This document shows positions 53,581-63,644 of a stretch of 64,000 nucleotides of DNA, in pieces. Where the stretch lies: contig OZ037875.1 of the NCBI GenBank assembly GCA_964035575.1, positions 682,001-746,000 on the forward strand, in the 5' to 3' direction. How positions within the stretch are numbered: the first letter of the stretch is position 1; each line of letters starts with the position of its first letter. The notes under the pieces are model-generated. The model made no database searches and was not told the DNA's origin. It saw nothing but the letters and a program-made list of their open reading frames with translations. A program made the translations under genes and the position numbers. The stretch comes from Rhynchopus sp. YZ270_cl-10 (Eukaryota; Euglenozoa; Diplonemea; Diplonemida; Diplonemidae).

Positions 53581-53939
53581 ATATACAGTACACAGTACAC
53601 AGGACCGTGTCAGGTACACAAAAAACTAGAAAACGACACTTCGCTGCGACCACGGGCCACCCCATAGGGGGTGAATTTTTTCACACCGAAAATGGTGTTT
53701 TTGGACTGTTTCGCACCAGATCTTTTTAAATATTTTTTTTACGGGCACTTTTGTCAAGTAGGTTTCCCCCTAGACCCCCTAGACCCCTCGTGCAAAAAAA
53801 AGGGGCAACGTGGGACCTTATAGCCGTGCAAAAAAAAGGGGCGCACTTTTTTTCAAAAACCCGCGGGTACCGGGTACAGACTTAGGATATGCCCTGGTTG
53901 TGATGTGTGTTTTTTTTTTTTTTTTTCAGTAGAATATTT

Positions 53940-54683
53940 TACCTCTTGCAAACTGTGCATAGCAGTACGGACATGTTTTTTTTCGCAGGTTGTTTCATGC
54001 GATTTCATGTTGTTTACCTCGGTGAATTCTTCCCCACAGTGCGCACAGCAGAGCTTTCCTAAGCACGCATGATTTTCCTTCTGTGCCTGCAGAGGTGATG
54101 AGAAGCTGCGTCTACAGAGAGAGTAGGAGGCAGGCTCACATTTTTTTCATATACGCCGTCAGTTTATGAATGCGTTTGTATGTGGCATCGCACTGAGGAC
54201 ATTTGAAACGGCCGTCTGAGGTCTTATCCAGTTTTTGCTTCTTAGGGTGGAGCATCAGGAGTAGAAGGTGCTTCCTGAAACCTACAGTCTTTCTTTGGGT
54301 TTACCTCTGTCTGTCTCTCTTTCTCGGTGGTCCCGCATCTCCCTTACGGTGTCGGAGCCGCGCACGTTGACTATGACCATCCTCCCCGCCGTTGTTTTGA
54401 TGAAGATGAAGTGCCTGCTTTGCCCGTTGGGCCACCTCCAAGAGGGTGCGGGTCCTGTCCGGATCGGACACCGCGTCGAAGTCGAAGTCCGACTCAGAGT
54501 CGGGCACCCAGGAGGTGGGGGGGCGCGGGGGCTTTCACGAGTGGGGATTCGGCTTTCATGAGTGGGTTTTCGCGGGGTGGTCTTTTTCTCTGCCGAATCT
54601 TTATTTCCGCGTTGCCCCGCGGGGCCACCTCTGGAGGTGTTCGGCTGTATCCCTTCTCTCTCTCTCTTTCCTCCTTCTATCAC
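53940..54683 (-). pseudogene. zinc-finger and ubiquitin-like gene fragments
   Basis: Read on the minus strand, three coding-like pieces appear in different frames. First is an acidic helix (P-D-S-E-S-D-F-D-F-D, about 54400-54507). Next is I-F-I-K-T-T-A-G-R-M-V-I-V-N-V with S-D-T-V-R-E-M-R-D-H (about 54310-54410), which resembles the ubiquitin beta-hairpin and helix. Last are two Cys-pair fingers, F-K-C-P-Q-C with a lost His pair (about 54150-54200) and L-C-A-H-C-G-E-E-F with M-K-S-H-E-T-T-C (about 53985-54050). The pieces could be exons of one gene or a decayed gene; the missing zinc ligands and frame changes favour decay. It lies between the hAT element and Ecdysoneless, in opposite direction to the latter. 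Confidence 0.35.
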
Positions 54684-54805
54684 ACACCATCGATGTTGCT
54701 AATGGCTTCAAACCTCAAGCTTCAAGCTTCACTCAACCCCCTACCACCACCACCACCACTATCAACACTAAGGTGGGTACGGTCTTCTCACACAAAAGCA
54801 CCGAT

Positions 54806-57362
54806 ATGGACATCGATGGCTTCGCAGACGTGCGTCAACACGTTGGGGATGAGGAGGCCGCAGCGGAGATGCGGTACGACATCTTTGTGTTGTCGGAGCC
54901 GTCCTCCTCCTCCCCCTCCTGCGAGACACTGTTGAGGCGGATGTGGGAGCTCTCTGGGGGGTACATCTGGCACGAAATGGGGCCGAATCTGCAGCCAGCC
55001 GGGAGCATTGCAGGGAAGGCGCACTACACAGGGACGCTTCGCTATGGCGAAGGTGTGGACGATGAGTGGATGCTATTAGCTGTCCTGCGGCAACTCTCTG
55101 TCTCTATAAAGGGAATAGCTGTACGCGCTGTGGACGGGGATGGACAATTTATGTTAATTGAAGCGGCTGAAGTGCTGCCAGACTGGATGGACCCGGCAGG
55201 GATGGATAACAGAGTGTTCATCCGTGATGGGCACCTCGTTGTGCTTCCTACCGTAGCAAGCACACCGGCGCAGATGTTTTCGATGTCAAAATTTCCACAA
55301 AAGCCCATGAAATGCAGTGATGACTGTCCAGAGTTAGACCTCGATGTGGCGGTGGGTATTCTGTCATTATCGAATGCGATGGATTTCCGTGATGTGGCTA
55401 CAGAGTCGGAGGTGTGGGCACGTCTTGGGGAGCTACCTGGGAGAGGTCTGGAGAGTCAAACTCATGTAGTTGACATGGAGCTGCCGACACCGGTTGCGTG
55501 CGCTTTGCAGCAGTGTCCGCAGCTTTTTTCGCGTTGCGTAGCGGTGTTGCATGGAGCTCCCTCGGGGGCTCTCAAATTCATGAAAAGCATGCCCGACTTT
55601 TCTCCGCAGACGTGCGGCACATCGACGTTCTCTGTACGGTACACCAAGACACAACATGCCATGCTGTCACAAAGTGCGTACACACCGTCCGCAAAGCACT
55701 TTGTTGGGGATGCGTCAAAGGCAAGGAGGTTGGGTGCGAAGCTTGCATCAGGGTTTCAGGGTGCGTATTCGGTTGCGAGATTGGCATCGAAGGAGACACA
55801 TATGGCGGCAGTCGAGAAAACGGAGCCTGCGGACACTGCACAGACGGCAGAGACAGCAAAACCACTTAACGCCATGCACACTGCACAAGGCGCGTTTGAT
55901 GCAGAGCTCCGCCGCACCCAACAAGAGCGTGCCCGCGCTGCCGCAAAACGCAGCAAAGACCCCCCCACCTGGGAGCGCTACAAAGCACGTCTCGTCTCTC
56001 TCGGGTATTTCAGAGGGGAGATCGAAGGGAGCCAGCTTTGGCAGGAGAAGGAGACCGCTGCGAGGGAACAGTTCTCCCGCACACAACACAGTTCAGAAGA
56101 GACACAGCCAACCCCTCCACCTACGGAGAAACCCAAGAGAACACTACCGTCATGGCACCCTTCGGCAAAAAAGGTGGAAATCTCGGATCAAAACTGCTTT
56201 GTTGATGGAGTATTGAAACCATTTGACTCTTTGGTTGCTGATGCGGTGTGTGGTTGGTATATGCAAAATGGTGAGCCAGAGGAGTTTCCGAAGACGGTGG
56301 AATTTGCGTTGGAGAAGAATGATGGAGAGGAGTGGATGAACATTGAAGAGAAGGACTTTGAGGCGCAGCTTGGGGGGCAGTTTAACGCAAATCTTTCAGA
56401 GGAAATGGCGCAGGACGCAAGCAAGAAGGCTGCCCGGGCCTCATCAGCAGCAAGCTTCCAGCAGTCGCAGTCAGACCTCGCAGATGCGCTTTCGAAGCTC
56501 CCAGGGTTCTTATCTGAAGAGAGTTCTCACAAAGGCGTTGAAGTTGAGACAGCCAAAAGCCAACAAACAGAGAAGCAAACCACCCCAAAGACATTAGACG
56601 ATGAATTTATGCCTCCTCTCACAACGGAATGGTATGGGAAAAAAACCCGTTTTCGCTTTAAAATTCTAACTCTTCTGGAGTACATTTGTATTCATTTACA
56701 GGATGAGTAAGACAAGTAATATTGGCGACCAAAAAAGCCGCCAATTACAAGAAAACCTCCAAAATCCGCCAATATTATTTGGTCGCCAAGTGTCTTGTCC
56801 TTGTAGTTGTGCAAACAATGAATCAAGATGACGAAGACACAAAGAGGCTTTGGGTCCATCTCATAAACCCCCTTTTTTTTAAAAAAAGAATCATCACCTT
56901 TCTCACTTCTTTGCTACTGTTATTTACTTTACTCCCAACTACCTGCCTACCTGCCTACCCTTATCTACCCTTATCCACCACAGGAGATTCTCAAAGGAGG
57001 CTTTCGAGACGCAACGGAGGGAGCTGCTCAGGGTGGATGAGGATGCCGCTGAGGACGGCTCTGCGTCTGGCAGTGAGTCTGCTGACGATGCCTTGTTGGA
57101 GGAGACCTTGGAGGGGATGGGTGTGGGTGGGGACCTGCCCGGCGAAGGCAGCGCCCTAGGCATGGCGGCAGCCTCGGAATACATGAAAGCATACGACGAC
57201 GAGTTACGCGACCACAGCGAGCTTGACCGCATGGACGACTCCTCACCGGAGCAGGAGGCTATGCTCTACAACGGCTTTGCCGCAAGTCTCAAATCTCAGG
57301 AAGGGCGTACCGGGCCTGCATCAAACATCCTCAACGGCCTGCGCAAAGGTGAGTTAGCATGA
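54806..57362 (+). CDS. ECD: Ecdysoneless/SGT1-family protein, two exons
   Basis: Exon 1 is 54806-56631, intron 56632-56983 (GTATGG...CCACCACAG), exon 2 56984-57362. A Trp codon is split by the intron. The product has 734 residues. The N-terminal SGT1 core is clear: Y-I-W-H-E near 53-57, G-E-G-V-D-D-E-W at 81-88, D-G-D-G-Q-F-M-L-I-E-A-A at 110-121, L-P-D-W, N-R-V-F-I and L-V-V-L-P. The end in exon 2, E-Y-M-K-A-Y-D-D-E-L with G-P-A-S-N-I-L-N-G-L, is the conserved ECD C terminus and proves the splice. ECD proteins act in pre-mRNA splicing (contact with Prp8/U5) and cell-cycle control. The start is set at M-D-I-D-G-F because the frame upstream is low-complexity and overlaps other fragments. The long middle (about 330-600) is not conserved. 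Confidence 0.92.
56705..56805. repeat. inverted repeat inside the ECD intron
   Basis: GACAAGTAATATTGGCGACC at 56711-56730 and the inverse GGTCGCCAAGTGTCTTGTCC at about 56783-56802 pair through a TTGGCGACCAAA core, with an inner AATATTGGCG/CGCCAATATT pair as an alternative. It looks like a tiny MITE that landed in the intron and is removed with it. Confidence 0.6.
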
Positions 57363-57733
57363 TTCTAAAAAATGCTAAAAAAAGGCTGATGGTGTAAAGT
57401 GGTTCGCATGATGTGAACCGCCTCCGTTCTCTTACGGTGCGGACCACTCACGTTCCACCCCTTTGATGAGCTCGACTGAGATGCGTTTTTAGCACGTTTC
57501 AACTATTTTTTTTTTTTGATCTGAGTATTTTTTTCCCTCCCTTTGTGTGGACTTCATCACACCCGATCAGTTTTCAAAAAAAAAAAAGATTATTATCTCA
57601 TATCTCATAAACCTTGTTTTTCATTCTCGAGCCCCATTGTGCGTCCTAAAATTTCGCACTATTATCTCCAACAATCACACACACCCCCCACACAAACCTA
57701 ACAGTGAGCAAAAAAAAACTTGAAAAAAAAAAA
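57363..57733. other. ECD-PABP intergenic region with dispersed repeat copy 2
   Basis: The segment 57378-57510 aligns with 36904-37040 over about 135 bp and starts 16 bp after the ECD stop. In this copy GTGGTTC/GAACCGC and CCGT/ACGG can form hairpins. A T-run follows. CACAAACCTAACAG (about 57690-57703) before the PABP leader resembles a splice acceptor. Confidence 0.6.
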
Positions 57734-59569
57734 ATGTCCACGGCCCCGAACACCTCGCTGTACGTGGGTGACCTCGACAGAGACGTCACTGAGGCGATTC
57801 TGTTCGACATCTTCCGTGAGATTGGACCCGTCCTTTCGATCCGTGTGTGCCGTGATGCGTCGACCCGTAAGTCCCTTGGATACGCATACGTGAACTTCCA
57901 GTCGCCCCTGGACGCGGAGAAGGCGCTTGAGCAGATGAACCACACAACCATCAACAAGAAGATGTGCCGTATCATGTGGTGCCGCCGTGACCCCTCCCTG
58001 CGTAAGAGCGGGAACGGAAACGTCTTCATCAAGAACCTGAAGCCCGACATCGACAACAAGGCGCTGTACGACACCTTCCACCAGTTCGGAGAGATCCTCT
58101 CCTGCAAGGTCGTCACCGACGAGAAGAACGGCGAGTCCAAGGGATACGGATTCGTCCACTTCCAGGACGACGACTCCGCTGACGAGGCCGTCCTCAAGGT
58201 CAACGGCATGCTTTTGAACGACCAGCAGGTCTTCGTCGGCAAGTTCGAGCGCAAGGACAAGAAGATCCAGAACCTGACCGAGACCTTCACCAACGTGTAC
58301 TTCAAGCACTTCGACGTCAACGTCGACGAGGCAAAGCTGAAGGCATACTTCGAGGCGTTCGGACCCATGAAGTCCTACACCGTGCAGACCAGCGACGACG
58401 GCATCCAGAAGGGAGTCGGCTACATCAACTTCATCAACCACACTGACGCCGACCGCTGCTGCGAGGAGGCCAACGACACCGAGCCTGAGGGCATCGTGCA
58501 GCCGGGCAAGAGGCTCCGTGTGGTGCGCCACCAGAAGAAGAGCGAGCGTGACTTCAACAAGAAGCTTGTCATCAAGGAGAAGCAGCAGCAGCTCCTCAAG
58601 TACACCAACCTCTACGTCAAGAACCTTGACGACTCCGTCACCTCCGAGTCCCTGCGCGAATCCTTCAACGAGTTCGGTACCATCATCTCGTGCAAGGTCA
58701 TGGCCCACTCCGACACCAACGTGTCCAAGGGCTTTGGGTTCGTCTGCTTCCAGGAGGACGAGGCTGCCCGCAAGGCGATGTCGACGATGAACGGCCGCAT
58801 GCTCCAGGGCAAGCCCCTCTACGTCACCCTTGCGCAGAAGAAGGACGCTCGCAAGGCGCAGCTTGAGCTGCTCTACAGCAGCGGTGGCGGCCGTGGCATG
58901 ATGAACTCCTCGGGCGGAGGCGGTGGCGGTGCTGCGGGAGGAATGATGGGACAGCCCAACTTCATGGCCAACCCCATGATGGGTGGCTTCGGTGGACAGG
59001 GCGGACAGGCCGGCTTCGGAGGATACAACCAGATGGGCCCGAGACCTGGCATGGGACAGCAGATGGGTGGCATGCCTGGAATGCCTGGCCGTGCGATGGG
59101 CATGGCACCCCAGCAGATGCCGAGACAGCGCCCGCAGGGATTCCCGAGCCTGCAGTCGGGAGGTGGCATGCACGGCATGGGGATGATGGGACAGAGGGCA
59201 CCCCACGTCCAGGGCGCACGCCCCATGGGAGGCATGCCCGGTATGCCCAACGCACGCCCCGGTATGCCCGGCATGATGCCCGCCTCGGGCGCACTCTCCG
59301 GAGGAATGCCCGGCATGCCCGGCAGCAACCCTCTCGAGGTTGACACCGCACGTCTCGCCACCATGTCCAAGGAGGCACAGAAGAACATGCTCGGAGAGAA
59401 GCTCTACGCAAAGATCAAGTCCACCGACCACCAGAACGCCGCCAAGATCACCGGCATGCTTCTCGAGATGGACAACGCTGAGATCCTCAACCTCCTCGAC
59501 TCGCCCAACCAGCTCCAGCAGAAGGTGTCCGAGGCACTCAACGTCCTCCGCAACCACACCAACGTATGA
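57734..59569 (+). CDS. PABP: cytoplasmic poly(A)-binding protein
   Basis: The protein has 611 residues without introns. The start is the ATG at 57734 after an A-rich leader. Four RRM domains are visible: RRM1 at about 8-80 (L-Y-V-G-D-L, G-Y-A-Y-V-N-F), RRM2 about 95-170 (V-F-I-K-N-L, G-Y-G-F-V-H-F), RRM3 about 190-265 (V-Y-F-K-H-F, G-V-G-Y-I-N-F) and RRM4 about 295-370 (L-Y-V-K-N-L, G-F-G-F-V-C-F). A Gly/Met/Pro-rich linker of about 150 residues follows. The C-terminal MLLE (PABC) domain at about 535-600 contains K-I-T-G-M-L-L-E-M-D. It binds mRNA poly(A) tails and links them to translation initiation and deadenylation factors through MLLE. A-run leaders of this kind are known in PABP mRNAs as autoregulation sites; here GAAAAAAAAAAAATG fits that idea. 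Codon bias is as strong as in beta-tubulin. Confidence 0.98.
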   Translation: MSTAPNTSLYVGDLDRDVTEAILFDIFREIGPVLSIRVCRDASTRKSLGYAYVNFQSPLDAEKALEQMNHTTINKKMCRIMWCRRDPSLRKSGNGNVFIKNLKPDIDNKALYDTFHQFGEILSCKVVTDEKNGESKGYGFVHFQDDDSADEAVLKVNGMLLNDQQVFVGKFERKDKKIQNLTETFTNVYFKHFDVNVDEAKLKAYFEAFGPMKSYTVQTSDDGIQKGVGYINFINHTDADRCCEEANDTEPEGIVQPGKRLRVVRHQKKSERDFNKKLVIKEKQQQLLKYTNLYVKNLDDSVTSESLRESFNEFGTIISCKVMAHSDTNVSKGFGFVCFQEDEAARKAMSTMNGRMLQGKPLYVTLAQKKDARKAQLELLYSSGGGRGMMNSSGGGGGGAAGGMMGQPNFMANPMMGGFGGQGGQAGFGGYNQMGPRPGMGQQMGGMPGMPGRAMGMAPQQMPRQRPQGFPSLQSGGGMHGMGMMGQRAPHVQGARPMGGMPGMPNARPGMPGMMPASGALSGGMPGMPGSNPLEVDTARLATMSKEAQKNMLGEKLYAKIKSTDHQNAAKITGMLLEMDNAEILNLLDSPNQLQQKVSEALNVLRNHTNV

Positions 59570-59639
59570 ACATAGCACCTCAACAATCCCCCAGTATTTT
59601 TGTTTTTTTAGTTTTAATTTGTCGTGTTTTAACGTGTCA

Positions 59640-60430
59640 TGACGTTGTCGTCAATCCAAGCCGCCGTGTGCTTCCCCAAGTCACCCAGCAAACCCAGCGA
59701 CTTCTGCGCACTCACCGCAGCCTATGACCAACCCATCGCCATGCGCCAACTGCATGCGGTTGGCGCCCTGCCGCATACCCAAGTACAGCGCGTTCTTCTT
59801 ACCCAGTAAGGCCACGTACATGCACTCGCCGTTGGCTGCGTTCGGCACCCTCTTCCCCCCATGCGCCTCGAGGAATGCGTCAAGGTTTGCCGCCTCCTCC
59901 GGGTTGACGTCACCGTCTGCTCCACCTGCCAGCGCCCCCGGGCCCCAGGTTTATGCTCTGACATTGATGTGACAGCTACCGAGACCTCCGTCTACAAAGG
60001 GAACTGCCAATATAATCCCTTGAAGTCATCCACACATTGTGTGGCACCGCCCCTTGCCAACTCGTACAGCGAAGGCAGGGAGAAGCGCGGCGGGTCCAGC
60101 ATCACAGCGTTCGGCTCTCTGTCCACCTTCAACCGCATCTTTCCTTTCGTCTTCTCCAAGGGGAAGGCATCCTCTGCGGCTCCCGCAGCAGGATACCTCC
60201 CGTCTTGCACATTTGCAACATGTGGTCCGGCAGCTTCGATGCTTTGCCTGGCATCCCCATCAAGCCACCATCTTCTACCCGAACACGGCGGCCTCATCCA
60301 GCATCTCAAATAACGCCGTCTGCTCCGGCACCATCGCCCACAAGGCGTCCAGGTCGATGAACCCCTTTGGGAACGCCCCGACGGCCGTGGGCGATGCTCT
60401 TCGATAACGACTTTGATCATGGATGCCATT
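59640..60430 (-). mobile_element. broken reverse-transcriptase-like retroelement relic
   Basis: On the minus strand short coding stretches in more than one frame resemble a reverse transcriptase: K-M-R-L-K-V-D-R-E-P-N, then F-S-L-P-S-L and D-D-F-K-G-L-Y-W-Q-F, which is the usual order of the first RT motifs. The element is clearly broken, with several breaks, and lacks recognisable ends. Family is unresolved. GC content is higher than in the surrounding intergenic DNA. It lies directly downstream of PABP. Confidence 0.45.
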
Positions 60431-62490
60431 TTTTTTTTTTTTTTTGAAAGTTTTTTTGGCAGCTCCCAGTCTAAAATGAAACGGTTATTCTCTTTTGATT
60501 TTTGACTTGAAAGTATATGACACTAATTTTTTGTAATATCACCACCACCATTCCCCCCTTACAGTAAGCGAACGTTTTATTGCAGTAGCGCGAAAAAGGA
60601 AAAAAGCAAAGGGATCATAAGGTAAATGGTTTTTTTAAACAAAAAACGGGAATCAGGGGGGAGTGGCGTAGCTGTGCTGAGGTAGGGGGTACGAGGGGGG
60701 GTTCGATGGGTTAGCGCAGTTCTTCCTGAAGGGTAAAGGCCTGCGTTTTCCTTCCTCCCCTTCTTCCCCTCCTCCCCTCCCCTCCTCCCCATTTTGATAA
60801 CGGTTTTTTTTTCTTTTTCCAAATCCCCATTTTAGTCATTTTTTTTTGGTTTTATTTATATATTTGAGATGAGTTATATCCCCTTTTTTTGCGGGACCTA
60901 CCTCATCTTTCAATATTGCATTTTAACCCTTCCCCCCCATCCCCTCTCTTCCCTCACGTCCTGCTTGCTTCATTCGCTCACCCCCCCCTCCAATTCCCCA
61001 TTCTCGTCACATTCACACCCCCTTTTATTTTCAAAAAAAAAAACAAAAAAAGCACAATAAAAAAGAAACTGTTTTTTAAAGTATTATTCCAAAGGTTTAA
61101 CCTATGGCAATTACTACATTTTTTTTTTTTTTTTTGGGAAAAAAATAAATAAGCAAAAGGAAAAATAAAACAAAACAAAAAAAAAAAACAACAAACAAAA
61201 ATAAAAATAGAAAAAAAAACCTTTTTAAAACACATTCAGAGGTAAAAACGGTGAATGAAGCTCTGTAGGCGTGGGGCAGTGTCGCACTTGCTGATATTGT
61301 TTTTGTCCCCCCTAAAAAAAAAAGTAAATAAACACAAAAAAAAAACGATATTTGCACCGTGCACGACACTGTCCCTGAACCCTCAGTTGTTTGTCACTGT
61401 TTTCCATGGGAAGAATGGTTTCTTAGCCAAGCAAATCCTTCGCTCTGGGTGATAAACATAACAGAAAAAGTCAGCTTTTTGACGTGTGCTGTATTTTGTC
61501 GTTTTTCAAGATTAATGAAAGATGTACTCCAAAAAACGGCAAAAAAAAAAAAAAATTGTATCAAGCATCCCATCACGGATGCTGCCAGATCTGGCCAGAT
61601 CTCCAGATCTGGGCCGCCCAGATCTGGCCAGATCTGGGAAAATTTTTTTTTTTTTTGAAAAAAAATTTTTTCCCAGACGTCCCAGATCTGGCCAGATCTG
61701 GCCAGATCTGGCCACATCTGGGAGATCTGGGACGTCTGGGAAAATTTTTTTTTCCAGGTACCCCCAATGACATAACGAAGTATCGCTTGAAGTACCGTTC
61801 AATATACGTTGCTCGTGTGTGCAAGTTACGAAGTAGGACACACAAGGTATATCAAACGATAAATCAATCAGATAAACGTTACATCATTGGAAAATTGTTG
61901 GCACCGCCGCCCTGTCTTCGTATTTATTACGTCGACAGGCCAAACAGCGTTGGGCTCAGAAGAAGCAGTGCAAAACACTGGGGATCAACATGAGAACCAA
62001 CTCCCAACAACACAGGCTACCGAAGTAGCAGGTGGGGTGTTGCGGGTGTTTGGGGTGAAAGAAAATCGATTTTGGTAAGTTACAGCAGAAAATTCTTAAG
62101 TTTGCACAATTGAGAAGGGTGTTACCACTGCCTAATATTATTCGTACATGTGAACCGGTAAGGTCGAGAAGGGTGGACACGGCATACAAGTACAAGTACA
62201 AGTAAGACGTACCTTCTACAAAGGCTGAATTCGCAATTCTTAAGGGATTGAATTCAGCCCCCACGTGGTGTTTTTGAGAAAATCATTCCATGGTATACAA
62301 CTATGGTTCCCGAAGAATGATTCGCCCCTCCTCGTTCATGCAAACTTAAGAAAATTCTGAAGTAACTACAACCTGGCGTGCGGGTACAGATGCATTGCTT
62401 TGTTCTTTCCTCAAAGTCATGTGTGATCTCTCGGGTCTGTACTAAAGTCAGTGTTTAGATAAGCATCCACTTGACTCGTTCTAACAACCG
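60431..62490. other. intergenic, 2 kb, AT-rich
   Basis: It is dominated by long A and T runs (60430, 61028-61330, 61530) and pyrimidine tracts. The only structured part is the CCAGATCTGG cluster (next entry). A CAAGTACAAGTACAAGTA microsatellite is at about 62188. No gene is supported. Confidence 0.55.
61582..61742. repeat. CCAGATCTGG palindrome cluster with inverted arms
   Basis: Eight or nine AGATCT-centred 10-bp palindromes lie in two groups (61588-61640 and 61680-61730) around an A/T tract (GGGAAAATTTTTTTTT and AAAAAAAATTTTTTCCC). The groups can pair with each other or fold singly. CCAGACGTC/GACGTCTGG words flank the right group. No coding role is visible. Confidence 0.85.
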
Positions 62491-62494
62491 TTGA

Positions 62495-62722
62495 AATCTA
62501 GAACAAAACAATACACTGCCCCTTCTCACACCAAGCCGCCATGCTTCAAGAGCATGCCCTGGGCAAAAATTACTGTGACAAAAATTAGTTTTCTGGGGGA
62601 ACGCAATATTTTCTTGTGCCTAGTCCTCCGCAAGCAGAGGACAGACTTTCCGGATCCCGAAGTCGAATTTCTTGCACTAGCTACGCTCCCTGGGTTAAAT
62701 GGCTATAGCAGTGACTGACTAA
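62495..62722 (+). repeat. dispersed repeat (copy 2), possible transposase fragment
   Basis: It matches the reverse complement of 10848-11110 with conserved blocks GAACGCAATATTTTCTTGTG, CCTAGTCCTCCGCAAGCAGA and GGCTATAGCAGTGACTGACT. About 40 bp containing the C-K-L-C coding piece of copy 1 are missing. A 75-codon frame remains open. Shared flanks such as GAACAAAACAAnACACTGCCC show that the repeat extends slightly beyond the frame. Confidence 0.6.
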
Positions 62723-63640
62723 GAGTTTCATAATAATTAGGGTGGTCTATGGGGTGGGTTAATGGAAAAGTTGGTATATAAACCCGACTTTTACGATCGC
62801 CACCTGGTTTTGAAATAATTGCACCAGCTCTTCCGTCGGCACTGCTTCGCTGTTATGATGAAGGGTCGTCGGTTCGGGTACCTGTTAAGAGAAATTGAAT
62901 GTAAAAGTAGAGACTACAACAAAAAAACAAACAAACAAACAAGAAGCCGCCCCGTACCCCTTAAACGTAAAAGTGACATTTTTGTTGACAAAAAAAAAAA
63001 AAAGCTAAAAAATAGCGAACATGTCGAAAAGGGAGAAAATCGGGGGGTTAAAAACATACCTTGCACTCGGCCCACTCTCCAGGTACAAAGAACATCACTG
63101 CACGACAAACCCACTACTACGATAGAAAATAACTATTTTTTACCGAACAGAAAGGTCGTTTTATTGATGAGTGTTTTCTGAGTGCACACTCAGTGGGGAC
63201 AAAATGCAACACTTACCGAAAAAATTCTCCAATCGGACAAAAACCTTTCTAAACACCCAAAAAAAAACACCTCAGTCCACATCCGCTGGGGTCGCGAGAT
63301 GGAAATATATGGTTTTACAGCTTTTGGGGGGTCTAGCGTGGGTCCCAGATGCATTTTGCAACGGGTCTGTGTGTGTGCCTCAACCGCTTCACAGTACCCT
63401 TTTTTGTAACTGAAAACGACGCATCCTGTACCTAAGTGCACTGAAGCCTTGCTTGCGTCCTCCTTCGTGGTTTTGGGCGTTCGCATGCGAGAATCATTAT
63501 CGCATTCTCACATGTAATTCTCGCATCACGGAGAGGATTTTAGCGTTACGTGACCACAAAAAAAGTGCACAAAATTAGTTTGGTCAAAAATCACCTTGCA
63601 CTTGTGAAGGAATTGCTGAGGAAATCTGAAATATGCGTGT
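62723..63640. other. no recognised gene
   Basis: Mixed sequence with CAAACAAACAAACAAG at about 62929 and an A-run near 62990. ORFs of 60-120 codons exist on both strands but lack family resemblance or coding bias. Confidence 0.5.
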
Positions 63641-63644
63641 TTTG

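Larger units (their letters stand above)
52652..53896. mobile_element. non-autonomous hAT element carrying a heptamer array and a satellite unit (copy 2)
   Basis: Perfect 15-bp inverted termini CAGGGCATATCCTAA (52652-52666, and inverse 53882-53896) are flanked by a perfect 8-bp duplication GTTGTGAT (52644-52651 and 53897-53904). The ends share CAGGGC and TAA with the copy at 37.5 kb. The 1245-bp body contains the (CACAGTA)n array, one diverged inverted satellite unit, and AAAAAAAAGGGGC words repeated near both ends. No transposase is present. The element lies between a possible minus-strand gene and zinc-finger-like fragments. Confidence 0.93.

Noticed and set aside
57704-57733. Upstream GTG-started extension of PABP
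   Set aside because: Non-ATG start; the A-rich leader and the ATG at 57734 give the standard N terminus.
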